The position numbers and the translations under genes were made by a program. Under the pieces are notes generated by a model. That model made no database searches, was not told where the DNA came from, and worked only from the letters and a program-made list of their open reading frames with translations. A stretch of 64,000 nt of DNA from an uncultured Pseudomonadota bacterium (GTDB taxonomy: Bacteria > Pseudomonadota > Gammaproteobacteria > Burkholderiales > SG8-39), in contig CAILKO010000035.1 in the NCBI GenBank assembly GCA_903834835.1, positions 186,539-250,538 on the forward strand, given 5' to 3'. Each line of letters begins with the position of its first letter. Within the stretch, counting starts at the first letter, position 1. Positions 37,024-44,002 of the stretch are shown one piece after another.

Positions 37024-38004
37024 TTGAAATCCGTGATGCAGCCTAGCTTCGCTCTAGTGATGGTTTTCGCCGGCTGTGCCGGCACAGCGCTCGCCCAGGA
37101 ATTTCCGAGCAAGCCGATCCGCTGGGTGCTGCCCTTTCTCGCCGGCACCGGGCCGGATACCTCGGTGCGACTCATCCAGGAACAGGTGGGCACGCTCCTC
37201 GGCAAGCCCATCGTCGTGGATAACCGCGGCGGTGCGGGGGGCGCGCTGGCGATCAACGAAGTACGCCGCCAGCCGGCGGACGGCCATGTGCTGCTCGGCG
37301 TGGATGCCGGCCACTATGCGATCACGCCGGCGATGCGTGCCGATCTCGACTACAGCTTCGCACGCGATTTCGTGCCGGTGGCCCAGGTCTATGCGACCCC
37401 GCTCTATATCGTGGTGCCGGAGTCGGTGGGCGTGAAGGATCTGCGCCAGCTCATCGCCCTCATCCGCGCGAAACCGGGTGCGCTGCAGTACGGCTCGAAC
37501 GGCACCGGTGCCTCCAACCACCTGATGTTCGAGGCCTTCCGATCCGGCATGGGGCTGGAGATCCTGCACGTGCCCTACAAGGGGAGTGTCGAGTTCATCC
37601 CCGCGCTGCTGCGCGGCGATGTGACGACTGCAATGCCGGGTCTGCCCTCCATCCTGCCCTACGCGAAGAACGGGCAGGTGCGCATCCTCGCGGGTTCGTC
37701 GAAGGCGCGCTCGCGGCTCGCACCGGATGTTCCGAGCATCGCGGAAGCCGGCGGCCCGCCGGATTACAACCTCACCGCACGCTTTTCCGCCCTCGCACCC
37801 GCCGGCACGCCGCGCGCCGCCATCGACAAGATCGCGCAGGCGATCGCGAAAGTGCAGGCCATCCCGGAGGTCGCCGCGCGCGCGCTCACGCTCGGCTACG
37901 AACTCATCCCGGCGGGACCGGATGCACTCGGCGAGATCATGCGCGAGGAGATCCGCGTCTACGGCGCGGCGGTGAAGGCGGCCGGGATCGCGGCGGGCAA
38001 GTAG
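37024..38004 (+). CDS. Bug-type tripartite tricarboxylate transporter substrate-binding protein, second copy
   Basis: 326 residues from TTG 37024, chosen because AAAGGA lies eight bases upstream; ATG 37036 is too far from it. Signal peptide to about residue 24 (GTALAQ), then EFPSKPIRWVLPFLAGTGPD, NRGGAGGALAINE, LHVPYKGSVEFIPALL and a C-terminal EIMREEIRVYGAAVKAAGI. It is clearly diverged from the preceding paralogue, so the two probably bind different carboxylates. Confidence 0.92.
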   Translation: MKSVMQPSFALVMVFAGCAGTALAQEFPSKPIRWVLPFLAGTGPDTSVRLIQEQVGTLLGKPIVVDNRGGAGGALAINEVRRQPADGHVLLGVDAGHYAITPAMRADLDYSFARDFVPVAQVYATPLYIVVPESVGVKDLRQLIALIRAKPGALQYGSNGTGASNHLMFEAFRSGMGLEILHVPYKGSVEFIPALLRGDVTTAMPGLPSILPYAKNGQVRILAGSSKARSRLAPDVPSIAEAGGPPDYNLTARFSALAPAGTPRAAIDKIAQAIAKVQAIPEVAARALTLGYELIPAGPDALGEIMREEIRVYGAAVKAAGIAAGK

Positions 38005-38009
38005 GGCTG

Positions 38010-38216
38010 ATGCCGCCGATGGCCTCGCAGCCGCATCGGAATGGCGAGAGCTATGTGGCGATCATCGACGCACAGCGACTCGACTACTACCACCGCCTCG
38101 AGCGCGAGCGCATACACCTTCTGCTGCTTGAAGATGCATCCGCCGGCCTTGAAGACATGGCAGCGGGGCGCGTCCAGGATGCGCGCGCCGTACTGCTGCA
38201 GGCGAGACCGATCTGA
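38010..38216 (+). pseudogene. truncated Phd/YefM-like antitoxin remnant
   Basis: 68 codons. The segment RNGESYVAIIDAQRLDYYHR, followed by L(E)RERIHLLLLEDASAGLEDMA and AGRVQDAR, resembles the C-terminal two thirds of Phd/YefM antitoxins (NGxxxAVLIxxExYxxL...GLxDxxxGR). The N-terminal DNA-binding part is missing and no toxin gene follows. Family match is by eye only. It marks the left edge of a region rich in toxin-antitoxin and defence debris. Confidence 0.45.
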
Positions 38217-38234
38217 ACACCATCTGGATGAGGC

Positions 38235-39050
38235 TCAGCCCGTCGCGTCCTGGCGTCCGAGGAACTCGAGTATCGCGGCGTTGAAGCCCGCGGGGTTGTC
38301 GAGATTCGAGGTGTGGCCCGCATCCGGCAGCAGCACGAACTCAGCGCCGGGGATCAGGCTGTGCGTGTGGCGCGTGGCCGCAAGCGCGGGGTCGGTCTCG
38401 CCCGCGAGCACGAGCGCGGGCATGCGCAGCTTCGCGAGCTGCGTCGCATCGAAGGTCTGGTTCAGGATCGTGCGCACCGAGTTCGCGTAGCCCACCCGGT
38501 TCAGTCCGACATATTCGCCGCGCAGCTTGGCGCGCGCCTCGGGCGAGGCTTCCGCCTGCACCTTCAGATTCGGATTCGATTCGATCAGGAAATCCGCCAC
38601 CGCTTCCATGCCGCGCGTCTCGGCAAGTTCCACCGTCTTCTCGCGCATCGCGCGCATCGCGGGCGACTGCCCGAGACCCGAGGCCGCATTCGAATCCATG
38701 ATGATCAGCGCCTTCACGCGCTCCGGGTAGTTCACCGCGAAAGTCGCGACGATGCCCCCGCCCATCGACAGACCGCCGATACAGGCCTTGTCGATGCCCA
38801 GATGATCGAGCAGCGCGCGCAGATCCTCCGCGGAGTTCCTGTGCCCGTACTGCTGCCAGTCCGCAGGACTCTCCGACCGACCGTGCCCGCGCGGATCCCA
38901 GGTAATGAAGCGGTACTTCTTCGAGAACGCCTCCACCTGCCCCGCCCACATGCCGGTATTGCCGCCCAGCCCGTAGACGAACACCACCGGGAAGCCGCTG
39001 CCGTGGGATTCGTAGTAGATGTTCACGTTGTTGAGAGTTACGGTGGGCAT
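38235..39050 (-). CDS. alpha/beta-fold hydrolase
   Basis: 271 residues. Oxyanion region VFVYGLGGNTGMW, nucleophile elbow GGLSMGGGIV (Ser about residue 95), acid in VLAGETDPAL and His in LPDAGHTSNLDNP complete the triad. Similar to 3-oxoadipate enol-lactonase-like hydrolases, but the substrate cannot be named. GAGGAG is the ribosome site. It lies directly after the toxin-antitoxin pair on the same strand (10 bases). Confidence 0.9.
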   Translation of the reverse strand: MPTVTLNNVNIYYESHGSGFPVVFVYGLGGNTGMWAGQVEAFSKKYRFITWDPRGHGRSESPADWQQYGHRNSAEDLRALLDHLGIDKACIGGLSMGGGIVATFAVNYPERVKALIIMDSNAASGLGQSPAMRAMREKTVELAETRGMEAVADFLIESNPNLKVQAEASPEARAKLRGEYVGLNRVGYANSVRTILNQTFDATQLAKLRMPALVLAGETDPALAATRHTHSLIPGAEFVLLPDAGHTSNLDNPAGFNAAILEFLGRQDATG

Positions 39051-39060
39051 GGGAGTCTCC

Positions 39061-39399
39061 TCAGATTCCGATGATTTCGTTCAGCCCTTCCACGACGAGC
39101 GCTAGCTCTTCGGGGCTGGAGCGGCCGATTTTCGCGCCGATGCGCTCGACCGACAGGGATCTGATCTGGCTGATCTTGACCCACGAGCGCTTCGGCAGTT
39201 TGGGTGAATTCAGTTCGCAGGTCAGCGGGAATCCCGCGCGCGGTGCCTGACTGGTCAGCGCAACCGCGATCACCGTGCCGGAGCGCTCGTTGAACACATC
39301 GTGACTCAGCACCAGAACGGGCCGCAGACCTGCCTGCTCATGGCCGCGCACGGGATTGAGATCCGCCCACCGAATGTCGCCCCTCAGTATTCGGGCCAC
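39061..39399 (-). CDS. MazF/PemK-type toxin
   Basis: 112 residues from GTG 39399. MazF-family endoribonuclease: [21 protein letters not shown] carries the conserved GDI...G.EQ..RPV core, followed by [21 protein letters not shown] and the C-terminal [16 protein letters not shown] with the catalytic-site Arg/Ser region. Its start overlaps the antitoxin stop by 16 bases, the usual antitoxin-first arrangement. It probably cleaves mRNA when the antitoxin is degraded. Confidence 0.92.
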   Translation of the reverse strand: MARILRGDIRWADLNPVRGHEQAGLRPVLVLSHDVFNERSGTVIAVALTSQAPRAGFPLTCELNSPKLPKRSWVKISQIRSLSVERIGAKIGRSSPEELALVVEGLNEIIGI

Positions 39400-39626
39400 G
39401 TCTGGAGTTCCCCGGAAATACCTTCCTCAGCGAGCGATTGTTCATAGTCGGGGTCGAGCTTGGCACACTCCGCAGCCAGACGCCCCCGCTCCATCCGCTC
39501 AAGCTTCTCGCTCACCGCCGCCTGTATCGCGCGACTGCGATTGGGGAAAACGCTCCTCGCGACCAGACCGTCAACGCGGGTCAGCGTTTCCTTGTCCAGC
39601 GTAATCGCCACCTTGACGCTTGCCAT
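39384..39626 (-). CDS. ribbon-helix-helix antitoxin (MazE/CopG-like)
   Basis: 80 residues. The N-terminus [20 protein letters not shown] followed by [20 protein letters not shown] is a ribbon-helix-helix DNA-binding domain. The C-terminal tail (about 50-80, acidic, [14 protein letters not shown]) is the expected toxin-binding part and matches the usual partner of MazF toxins. AAGGAG precedes the ATG. A perfect inverted repeat just upstream is the likely autoregulatory operator. Confidence 0.9.
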   Translation of the reverse strand: MASVKVAITLDKETLTRVDGLVARSVFPNRSRAIQAAVSEKLERMERGRLAAECAKLDPDYEQSLAEEGISGELQTWPEY

Positions 39627-39639
39627 GCTCGTGCTCCTT

Positions 39640-39660
39640 GGTATGACGATTGATCATACC
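39640..39660. promoter_or_regulatory. operator palindrome of the toxin-antitoxin pair
   Basis: GGTATGA-N7-TCATACC, perfect 7-bp arms, 14 bases upstream of the antitoxin start. On the minus strand it contains TATGAT, a likely -10 box, so binding by the antitoxin would block transcription. Confidence 0.75.
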
Positions 39661-39769
39661 ACGTGCGGTATCGCCGGCGCAGGCGCAGGCGGTGGCAGCG
39701 CATACACCGCGTTGTGAATGCCGATTACGCCGCCTTTGCGGAGAACAGGCCCGGTAATCACCGCATGAA

Positions 39770-40123
39770 TTGCGGAGAAAGACGCCGGAGGAACCCCCCT
39801 ACGTCACCGGGTGGCTCGAATGGTTCCTCGGCTGCCTGCTGCGCGCGATCCAGGGCGCAGAAGTCACCCTCGCCGGCATCATGTTCAAAGCGAACTTCTG
39901 GCAACGCCGGGCCGGTGTGCCCATGAACGAACGACAGATCCGGGTCCTCAACCGCGTGCTCGATGGCTTCGAAGGCAAACTCACCAGCAGCAAATGGGCT
40001 GCCCTTGCCGGGTGCTCGGCGGATACCGCACTGCGCGACATCAACGAGCTCGTGGCGCTGGGCGTGCTGGTGAAAATGTCTGCCGGAGGGCGGAGTACGG
40101 CTTACGAAATTGCGCGTGGGTGA
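39770..40123 (+). pseudogene. C-terminal remnant of a Fic family protein
   Basis: From about 39803 the translation reads VTGWLEWFLGCLLRAIQGAE, then MNERQIRVLNRVLDGFEGKL and TSSKWAALAGCSADTALRDI, which is the winged-helix C-terminus of Fic/DOC proteins (the DUF4172-Fic-wHTH type). The AMP-transferring Fic core (HPFxxGNGR) and the N-terminal domain are absent, and no ATG fits the start. The gene was cut on its left side. It lies 203 bases before the first integron-type boundary. Confidence 0.85.
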
Positions 40124-40325
40124 TCGGGGCGGGCAAGCGCGCGCCCTTTCCGTCACTCGCGCATCAATCGTCTCAACCTGCCGGCAATCTCCTGCGGAGA
40201 TACAAGAGTGGAATCAGCCTGTTGCCGGAATTCCGCCGTTGAACACCGTGGGCGATCAGGTACAGGACAGGCTAATGCCTTGATTCGACATGCGGTACTG
40301 GGCTTGGCGTGGACGATCGGACTAC

Positions 40326-40332
40326 GTTAAAC
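40326..40332 (+). other. cassette boundary core box GTTAAAC
   Basis: ACGTTAAAC lies 17 bases before the first cassette gene, where an attI or attC right-hand box is expected. No matching left-hand box or stem was found upstream, so the site may be truncated. Confidence 0.4.
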
Positions 40333-40349
40333 AGCAGAAGTGCTTATTA

Positions 40350-41123
40350 ATGAACGTTAGAGCTCATGCCCTTATGTCCAAGCTCTTCTTCTCCGGCGTA
40401 GTTCTCCCCGAGCGGGCACCGCTAAGCGTCTCTGAGGTGCGCTCTCAGTTAGTCGGACCAGACGGAAAGGCCTACGTAACTTTGGCTCTGAACATTTGGA
40501 GCAACCAGATATCTGTAGCCGTAGAGAGTGATGAGCCAGACATATTGACACTTCGGAATATCGTACGAACAGAGGCGGAGTTCGTTACAAATATCGCGGG
40601 TTTTGTATGTGGCTATGGATACGACATCGAGATAACCAAGGCATTTGGCGAGGCTCTTGACCCGACCCACGTTTTCGGAATCGATATTCCCGTATTGTCC
40701 AAACATGCAGAAGGCCGTGATGTGGGGCTGTTAGTAAACGCCATATTTCCCCTTTGCTTCGGTCCTGATGCCATTTACTTCCGGCGCTGCGTAGCTGACT
40801 TGTCGTTTGCGATCAAACGGGCCGAGGACACCCCGTTCTACTGCTTTCGAGCACTTGAATCTCTTCGGCAATCGTTCGGTGCGGAGTTATCTGAGGTTGA
40901 ACAATGGAAGGCCATGGCTGAGGCGGTTGGCTCTTCAAAGAACGAGATGGAACCATTGCGCGCGCGAGCATTCCCGGCTCGTCACGGAGTTCCAATTCCA
41001 CTTAGTGACCAAGAGCGACAAGAGCTTTTCCTTTACACCTGGAGTGTCGTCGAGCGGTATATCGACTTTCGCTTAGCTGCATCTGGTAGTTCGCCTGTGT
41101 TCTCAACAGTGCCGCAGGAATGA
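40350..41123 (+). CDS. hypothetical protein, integron cassette 1
   Basis: 257 residues from ATG 40350; ATG 40374 (MSKLFFSG...) is possible. No family was recognised. The N-terminal half looks like a mixed alpha/beta domain (SQLVGPDGKAYVTLALNIW, ISVAVESDEPDILTLRNIV). The C-terminal half is helical with RALESLRQSFG and WSVVERYIDFRL, reminiscent of the helical sensor or HEPN-like parts of abortive-infection proteins, but without a clear catalytic motif. Codon use is AT-richer than in the core genes. The stop is directly followed by attC 1. Confidence 0.75.
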   Translation: MNVRAHALMSKLFFSGVVLPERAPLSVSEVRSQLVGPDGKAYVTLALNIWSNQISVAVESDEPDILTLRNIVRTEAEFVTNIAGFVCGYGYDIEITKAFGEALDPTHVFGIDIPVLSKHAEGRDVGLLVNAIFPLCFGPDAIYFRRCVADLSFAIKRAEDTPFYCFRALESLRQSFGAELSEVEQWKAMAEAVGSSKNEMEPLRARAFPARHGVPIPLSDQERQELFLYTWSVVERYIDFRLAASGSSPVFSTVPQE

Positions 41124-41124
41124 T

Positions 41125-41190
41125 CTCTAACCCTGCAGTCGAGCGGACCTGCGCCAAAAACCGCGCGGGCCATTCACTTCCACGTTAGCC
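41125..41190 (+). other. attC recombination site 1
   Basis: Left box CTCTAAC two bases after the stop of cassette 1, and right box GTTAGCC. Between them the inner arms GTCGAGCGGACCTGCGC and GCGCGGGCCATTCACTTC can pair with bulged bases, the typical attC hairpin of about 66 bases. Confidence 0.75.
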
Positions 41191-41206
41191 ACGTGAGATC
41201 ACTCAG

Positions 41207-41941
41207 ATGCCAAAAGGTCCCGCGATATTCCATGAAGAAATCGTTGCCTACATATGTAGCGGCAAAACTACGCTTGATGCCATGGCGCACTTTCGTTTTG
41301 CAAACGAGAACATTGCCAACCTTCGAGTACATGCCGCCTTCAAAAAGCTCGGCATTCCGCGCCCCCGATATAGCGCGAATCGGAAATGTGAATTTTGTGG
41401 TGCCGAATTCTCGGCCCGTGATAGGAAGCAACGAACTTGTGGCTTAGAAAAATGCCAAGAAGCACTGATCAAACAATGGCAAACAGATAATCCAGATTCA
41501 AGGAAGTCCGCGTTAACGAAGTACCGTAGGACAGAAAAGGGAAGACAGAATAATCTTCGAATGCATGAAAAACGCCGTGATACCGGGCTAAATGGTTCGA
41601 TGGTTGAGCGCTGGAATTTTTCCGCATTCGAAGCTACCAAGCGACTGAGAAAGTTGAAGTCTCTTGAAGAGCGCAACCCTTGGGAATACAGAGTCACGCA
41701 CATTCAAAAGCTCACAGGCATGACTCGCGTCCATAACCCAAGGCCGCAAAGAGCCTTCCCTCCTAGTTCAAAGCCACCAGAAAAGTGGTCATTAGCACTA
41801 CGGGCCGTGCAGACAACTTTGCTGCAACGCTCAAGCGCAAGTCGTTTTCACGCATGGGAAGATGCGGTTGTTCGAATTGGTCAAGCCATTAGATCTGGAA
41901 CAAAGGTAAGGTCATGGAAAATAGAAAACGAGATCCGGTAG
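41207..41941 (+). CDS. zinc-finger protein, integron cassette 2 (first gene)
   Basis: 244 residues. An N-terminal region with helix-turn-helix-like character (EEIVAYICSGKTTLDAMAHF, FKKLGIPRPR) is followed by a compact zinc-binding motif CEFCGAEFSARDRKQRTC with a further GLEKC (about residues 62-84), then a basic, charged region (about 95-165) and a helical C-terminus. This suggests a nucleic-acid-binding protein. Its end overlaps the HNH nuclease gene by 28 bases, so the two are translated together and probably work together. No known family was identified. Confidence 0.75.
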   Translation: MPKGPAIFHEEIVAYICSGKTTLDAMAHFRFANENIANLRVHAAFKKLGIPRPRYSANRKCEFCGAEFSARDRKQRTCGLEKCQEALIKQWQTDNPDSRKSALTKYRRTEKGRQNNLRMHEKRRDTGLNGSMVERWNFSAFEATKRLRKLKSLEERNPWEYRVTHIQKLTGMTRVHNPRPQRAFPPSSKPPEKWSLALRAVQTTLLQRSSASRFHAWEDAVVRIGQAIRSGTKVRSWKIENEIR

Positions 41942-42303
41942 TTCCCATGGAATACATTCGTGGGCTTATTGTTGCCCAAGGTGGTCGTTGTGCAATCACG
42001 GGGTTGCCGCTTGACCCAAGAGAAGTTAACGCTGATCACATTGTTCCCTTATCTCGCAAAGAACTGTCGCCAAGCAAAGGCTCCGACAATATTTGGCTGG
42101 TGCACAAGAAGATAAATGCCATTAAGGGAGGTCTGACCTATGACGAAATGGTCAAGTTGGCAACGTTGATCGTTGAAAATCATAAAAGATCTCAAAACCT
42201 ACAGTCATTGATCCAGAAAAACGAAGTTCCGAGAGTTTCAAAAGACACATTCGATACCTGGGTTGAGCAGCATTGTGATGAGTCAGGGAGAATCATTGGC
42301 TAA
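41914..42303 (+). CDS. HNH endonuclease, integron cassette 2 (second gene)
   Basis: 129 residues. HNH core at about residues 14-65: YIRGLIVAQGGRCAITGLPL, NADHIVPLSRKE (catalytic His in DHIVPLS) and DNIWLVHKKINAIKGG (Asn and a basic residue). It overlaps the preceding zinc-finger gene, making a two-gene cassette in which the first protein may supply DNA recognition. A role in restriction or phage defence is inference from context. The stop lies inside the start of attC 2. Confidence 0.88.
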   Translation: MENRKRDPVVPMEYIRGLIVAQGGRCAITGLPLDPREVNADHIVPLSRKELSPSKGSDNIWLVHKKINAIKGGLTYDEMVKLATLIVENHKRSQNLQSLIQKNEVPRVSKDTFDTWVEQHCDESGRIIG

Positions 42304-42369
42304 GCCACCGCTCCAGAGGGACGCTTCGCCGGCAAGCCGGCTTCGCGCCCCGGAGCTTGCACGTTGGGC
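42298..42369 (+). other. attC recombination site 2
   Basis: Right box GTTGGGC with the usual ACGTTGGGCGTC context. The left box GGCTAAG is imperfect and overlaps the HNH stop. The arms CGCTCCAGAGGGACGC and GCGCCCCGGAGCTTGC pair, with an inner stem GCCGGCAAGCCGGC at the tip. Confidence 0.7.
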
Positions 42370-42381
42370 GTCATCGGCCAC

Positions 42382-43083
42382 ATGACATTGCTGACCACTG
42401 AAGTTCATCGTTCCGATGGCGGAGATATCGTCGTCTTCGCCGCTGATCGGAGAATCTCACGGGGTCAAGCAGCATCAGATAATCGGAGAAAGGTCTTTCG
42501 AATTCCAGAGAAACGTGCCGGGGTAGGCTACTTCGGACTAGCGGAAGTCCCGACAGGATCTGGACGTCTACCGATGTCGGAATGGATCCAAGATTTCTTC
42601 TACCGAATACGTCCGACGGATACTCTTGCAGAGATCGCCGAGCGACTAGCGTTCCAGCTAAATGCCGACGTTCCGAAAGACTGGCGAGATACCGAGATCT
42701 CCGGCTTTCACCTCGCTGGACTACGTGCAGATGACTGTGCTGAATTCTGGTTCATACGGAACGTCGATGATGCGGGAAACCTCACACGCGCGGACTTTGA
42801 GTTCCGAGAGGATTTTCAGTGCCGAGATGCGCCAGGCCTTCCGTTCGGCGCGGCTCAGATCTATCGCAACGGGGACATCAGAGCTCACGTCGTAGCGTGG
42901 GCACAGATCGACCAGTCATTGGGGTTGCTGCTCGGTACGCAGTCGTTTCGTGCACTTCAGAGTATCGAAGACTACGTGGAGTGGGTCCAATTCAAGATGG
43001 AACTGGTAGCGGATTTCTATGAGCGCTTCTCTACTGAATCCATCATTGGTCGGCCCATTGATGCGTTCGCTATCCAGAAATGA
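42382..43083 (+). CDS. proteasome/HslV-like Ntn hydrolase, integron cassette 3
   Basis: 233 residues from ATG 42382, 13 bases after the attC box. The N-terminus lines up with proteasome beta subunits: TEVHRSDGGDIVVFAADRR parallels TTTVAIKTKDGVVLAADTR. The proposed residues are Thr6 as nucleophile, Asp22 (Asp17 of the proteasome) and Lys37 in RKVFRI (Lys33), followed by GVGYFGLAEV like the VGYAGLxxD block. Only a five-residue propeptide (MTLLT) would need removal. The C-terminal half is not assignable. This is an alignment by eye; catalytic activity is inference. Confidence 0.6.
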   Translation: MTLLTTEVHRSDGGDIVVFAADRRISRGQAASDNRRKVFRIPEKRAGVGYFGLAEVPTGSGRLPMSEWIQDFFYRIRPTDTLAEIAERLAFQLNADVPKDWRDTEISGFHLAGLRADDCAEFWFIRNVDDAGNLTRADFEFREDFQCRDAPGLPFGAAQIYRNGDIRAHVVAWAQIDQSLGLLLGTQSFRALQSIEDYVEWVQFKMELVADFYERFSTESIIGRPIDAFAIQK

Positions 43084-43084
43084 C

Positions 43085-43165
43085 GCCCAACCAACGATTC
43101 GACTCGGACACTCAATGGCGGCGCTCCGCGCCACCGTCTTGGGCCGGCCAATCGCGACGTTAGAT
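43085..43165 (+). other. attC recombination site 3
   Basis: Left box GCCCAAC one base after the cassette-3 stop and right box GTTAGAT eight bases before the GIY-YIG start codon. An inner palindromic stretch GCGGCGCTCCGCGCC lies between. About 81 bases. Confidence 0.72.
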
Positions 43166-43172
43166 TTCTCTG

Positions 43173-43619
43173 ATGACGACGCGCGACGTTTTTCTTAAAT
43201 CGCTGGCGAACACCGCACTGGAGGCGCGTAACTGGTTCTGGGCGAGCACTGCTGAACGGACGCGCGAGGAGTATTTCGCGAAAGGAAAGCTTGGCGATGC
43301 CGGGAAAGGGGCTGTATACGTCTACCTTAATGCCCATCACGAGCCGCTCTACGTCGGAGAGGCCGGACGTCCCATCAAGCGTCGGATGCACGACCAGACC
43401 TCTCCACATAAGAAAACTACGTGGTGGAACGATTGGACCACACTGCGATTGCTCGCAGTTCACGATCGAACTGACCGACTTACCCTAGAGTTGCTGCTGA
43501 TCCTCGGCTGCAAACCCAAATTCAATCGCAAGCCCGGAGCACGCGAGGTTGAAACGATGTTTCAAAATCTAACTTTAGTTGGAGCGGACGTGCCGCAAGC
43601 GGCCCGCCGCTCAACATGA
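43173..43619 (+). CDS. GIY-YIG nuclease family protein, integron cassette 4
   Basis: 148 residues. The GIY-YIG core is in the middle: GAVYVYLNAHHEPLYVGEAG followed by RPIKRRMHDQ. The first Tyr, the YVG triplet and the downstream Arg are in register with the family. The Glu and Asn expected later can be assigned to the LTLELLLILG and KPKFNRKPG segments. It is a likely small DNA endonuclease. The last 16 codons lie inside attC 4 and the stop is seven bases from the recombination point, so the protein tail is built from attC sequence. Confidence 0.85.
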   Translation: MTTRDVFLKSLANTALEARNWFWASTAERTREEYFAKGKLGDAGKGAVYVYLNAHHEPLYVGEAGRPIKRRMHDQTSPHKKTTWWNDWTTLRLLAVHDRTDRLTLELLLILGCKPKFNRKPGAREVETMFQNLTLVGADVPQAARRST

Positions 43620-43627
43620 CGTTAGAA
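43567..43627 (+). other. attC recombination site 4
   Basis: Short, very clear attC of about 61 bases: left box ATCTAAC, arms GTTGGAGCGGACGTGCCGC and GCGGCCCGCCGCTCAAC that pair almost fully with one bulged G, and right box GTTAGAA. It overlaps the 3' end of the GIY-YIG gene. Confidence 0.85.
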
Positions 43628-43634
43628 GGCACCG

Positions 43635-43814
43635 ATGCTCACTGGCATTTCACAAGCGGCACTTCTGGCAATCGTGGGAGCCTTCGCTCTATATCAGGGT
43701 TACGTCAGCTGGCTGGTTTCAAAAGCGGACTACACGTCCACCCAAAAATGGGCGCAATTCGCAGGCATCTGGCTGCTTCCTCTTTTGGGTGCAATAGGTT
43801 GTCATGCGATGTAA
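43635..43814 (+). CDS. 59-residue membrane protein, integron cassette 5
   Basis: 59 residues, starting MLTGISQAALLAIVGAFALY eight bases after the attC 4 box and ending GCHAM. Two hydrophobic segments (about 5-28 and 41-55) flank a polar loop VSKADYTSTQKWAQ, so it is a probable two-pass inner-membrane protein. It is the only reading frame that starts at the expected place in this cassette. Family unknown; small membrane proteins in defence islands often act as effectors or anchors, but nothing in the sequence proves this. Confidence 0.7.
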   Translation: MLTGISQAALLAIVGAFALYQGYVSWLVSKADYTSTQKWAQFAGIWLLPLLGAIGCHAM

Positions 43815-43902
43815 AAAGCGGAAAAGCGCGCCTTTGCCGATTCGCGTTTCGTGCCAGAGCGGAACGTAGAGTCGACCGACGGCGGTAGTCATTGAAAAGG
43901 CC

Positions 43903-43980
43903 TTCTAACCGCCGGTTCTTGAGCGACACTAGCCCGGCGCTGCGCGCCTACGCGCGTGCGCCAAACCCGGAACGTTAGGC
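43903..43980 (+). other. attC recombination site 5
   Basis: Left box TTCTAAC and right box GTTAGGC in the classical AACGTTAGGCGTCAC context. Arms CCGCCGGTTCTTGAGCG and GCGCCAAACCCGGAACG pair imperfectly and an inner GCGCGCCTACGCGCG stem caps the site. It lies 88 bases after the small membrane gene; the intervening stretch holds no other gene. Confidence 0.8.
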
Positions 43981-44002
43981 GTCACAAAACCAATCCTCCA
44001 AC

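Noticed and set aside
40147-40330. Minus-strand fragment ending ...LVSPQEIAGRLRRLMRE before the first cassette
   Set aside because: Looks like the tail of a small regulator or antitoxin, but it has no start and no recognisable family.
43616-43888. 90-codon plus-strand frame overlapping cassette 5
   Set aside because: Out of frame with the 59-residue membrane protein, starts inside the attC box and lacks a membrane or domain pattern.
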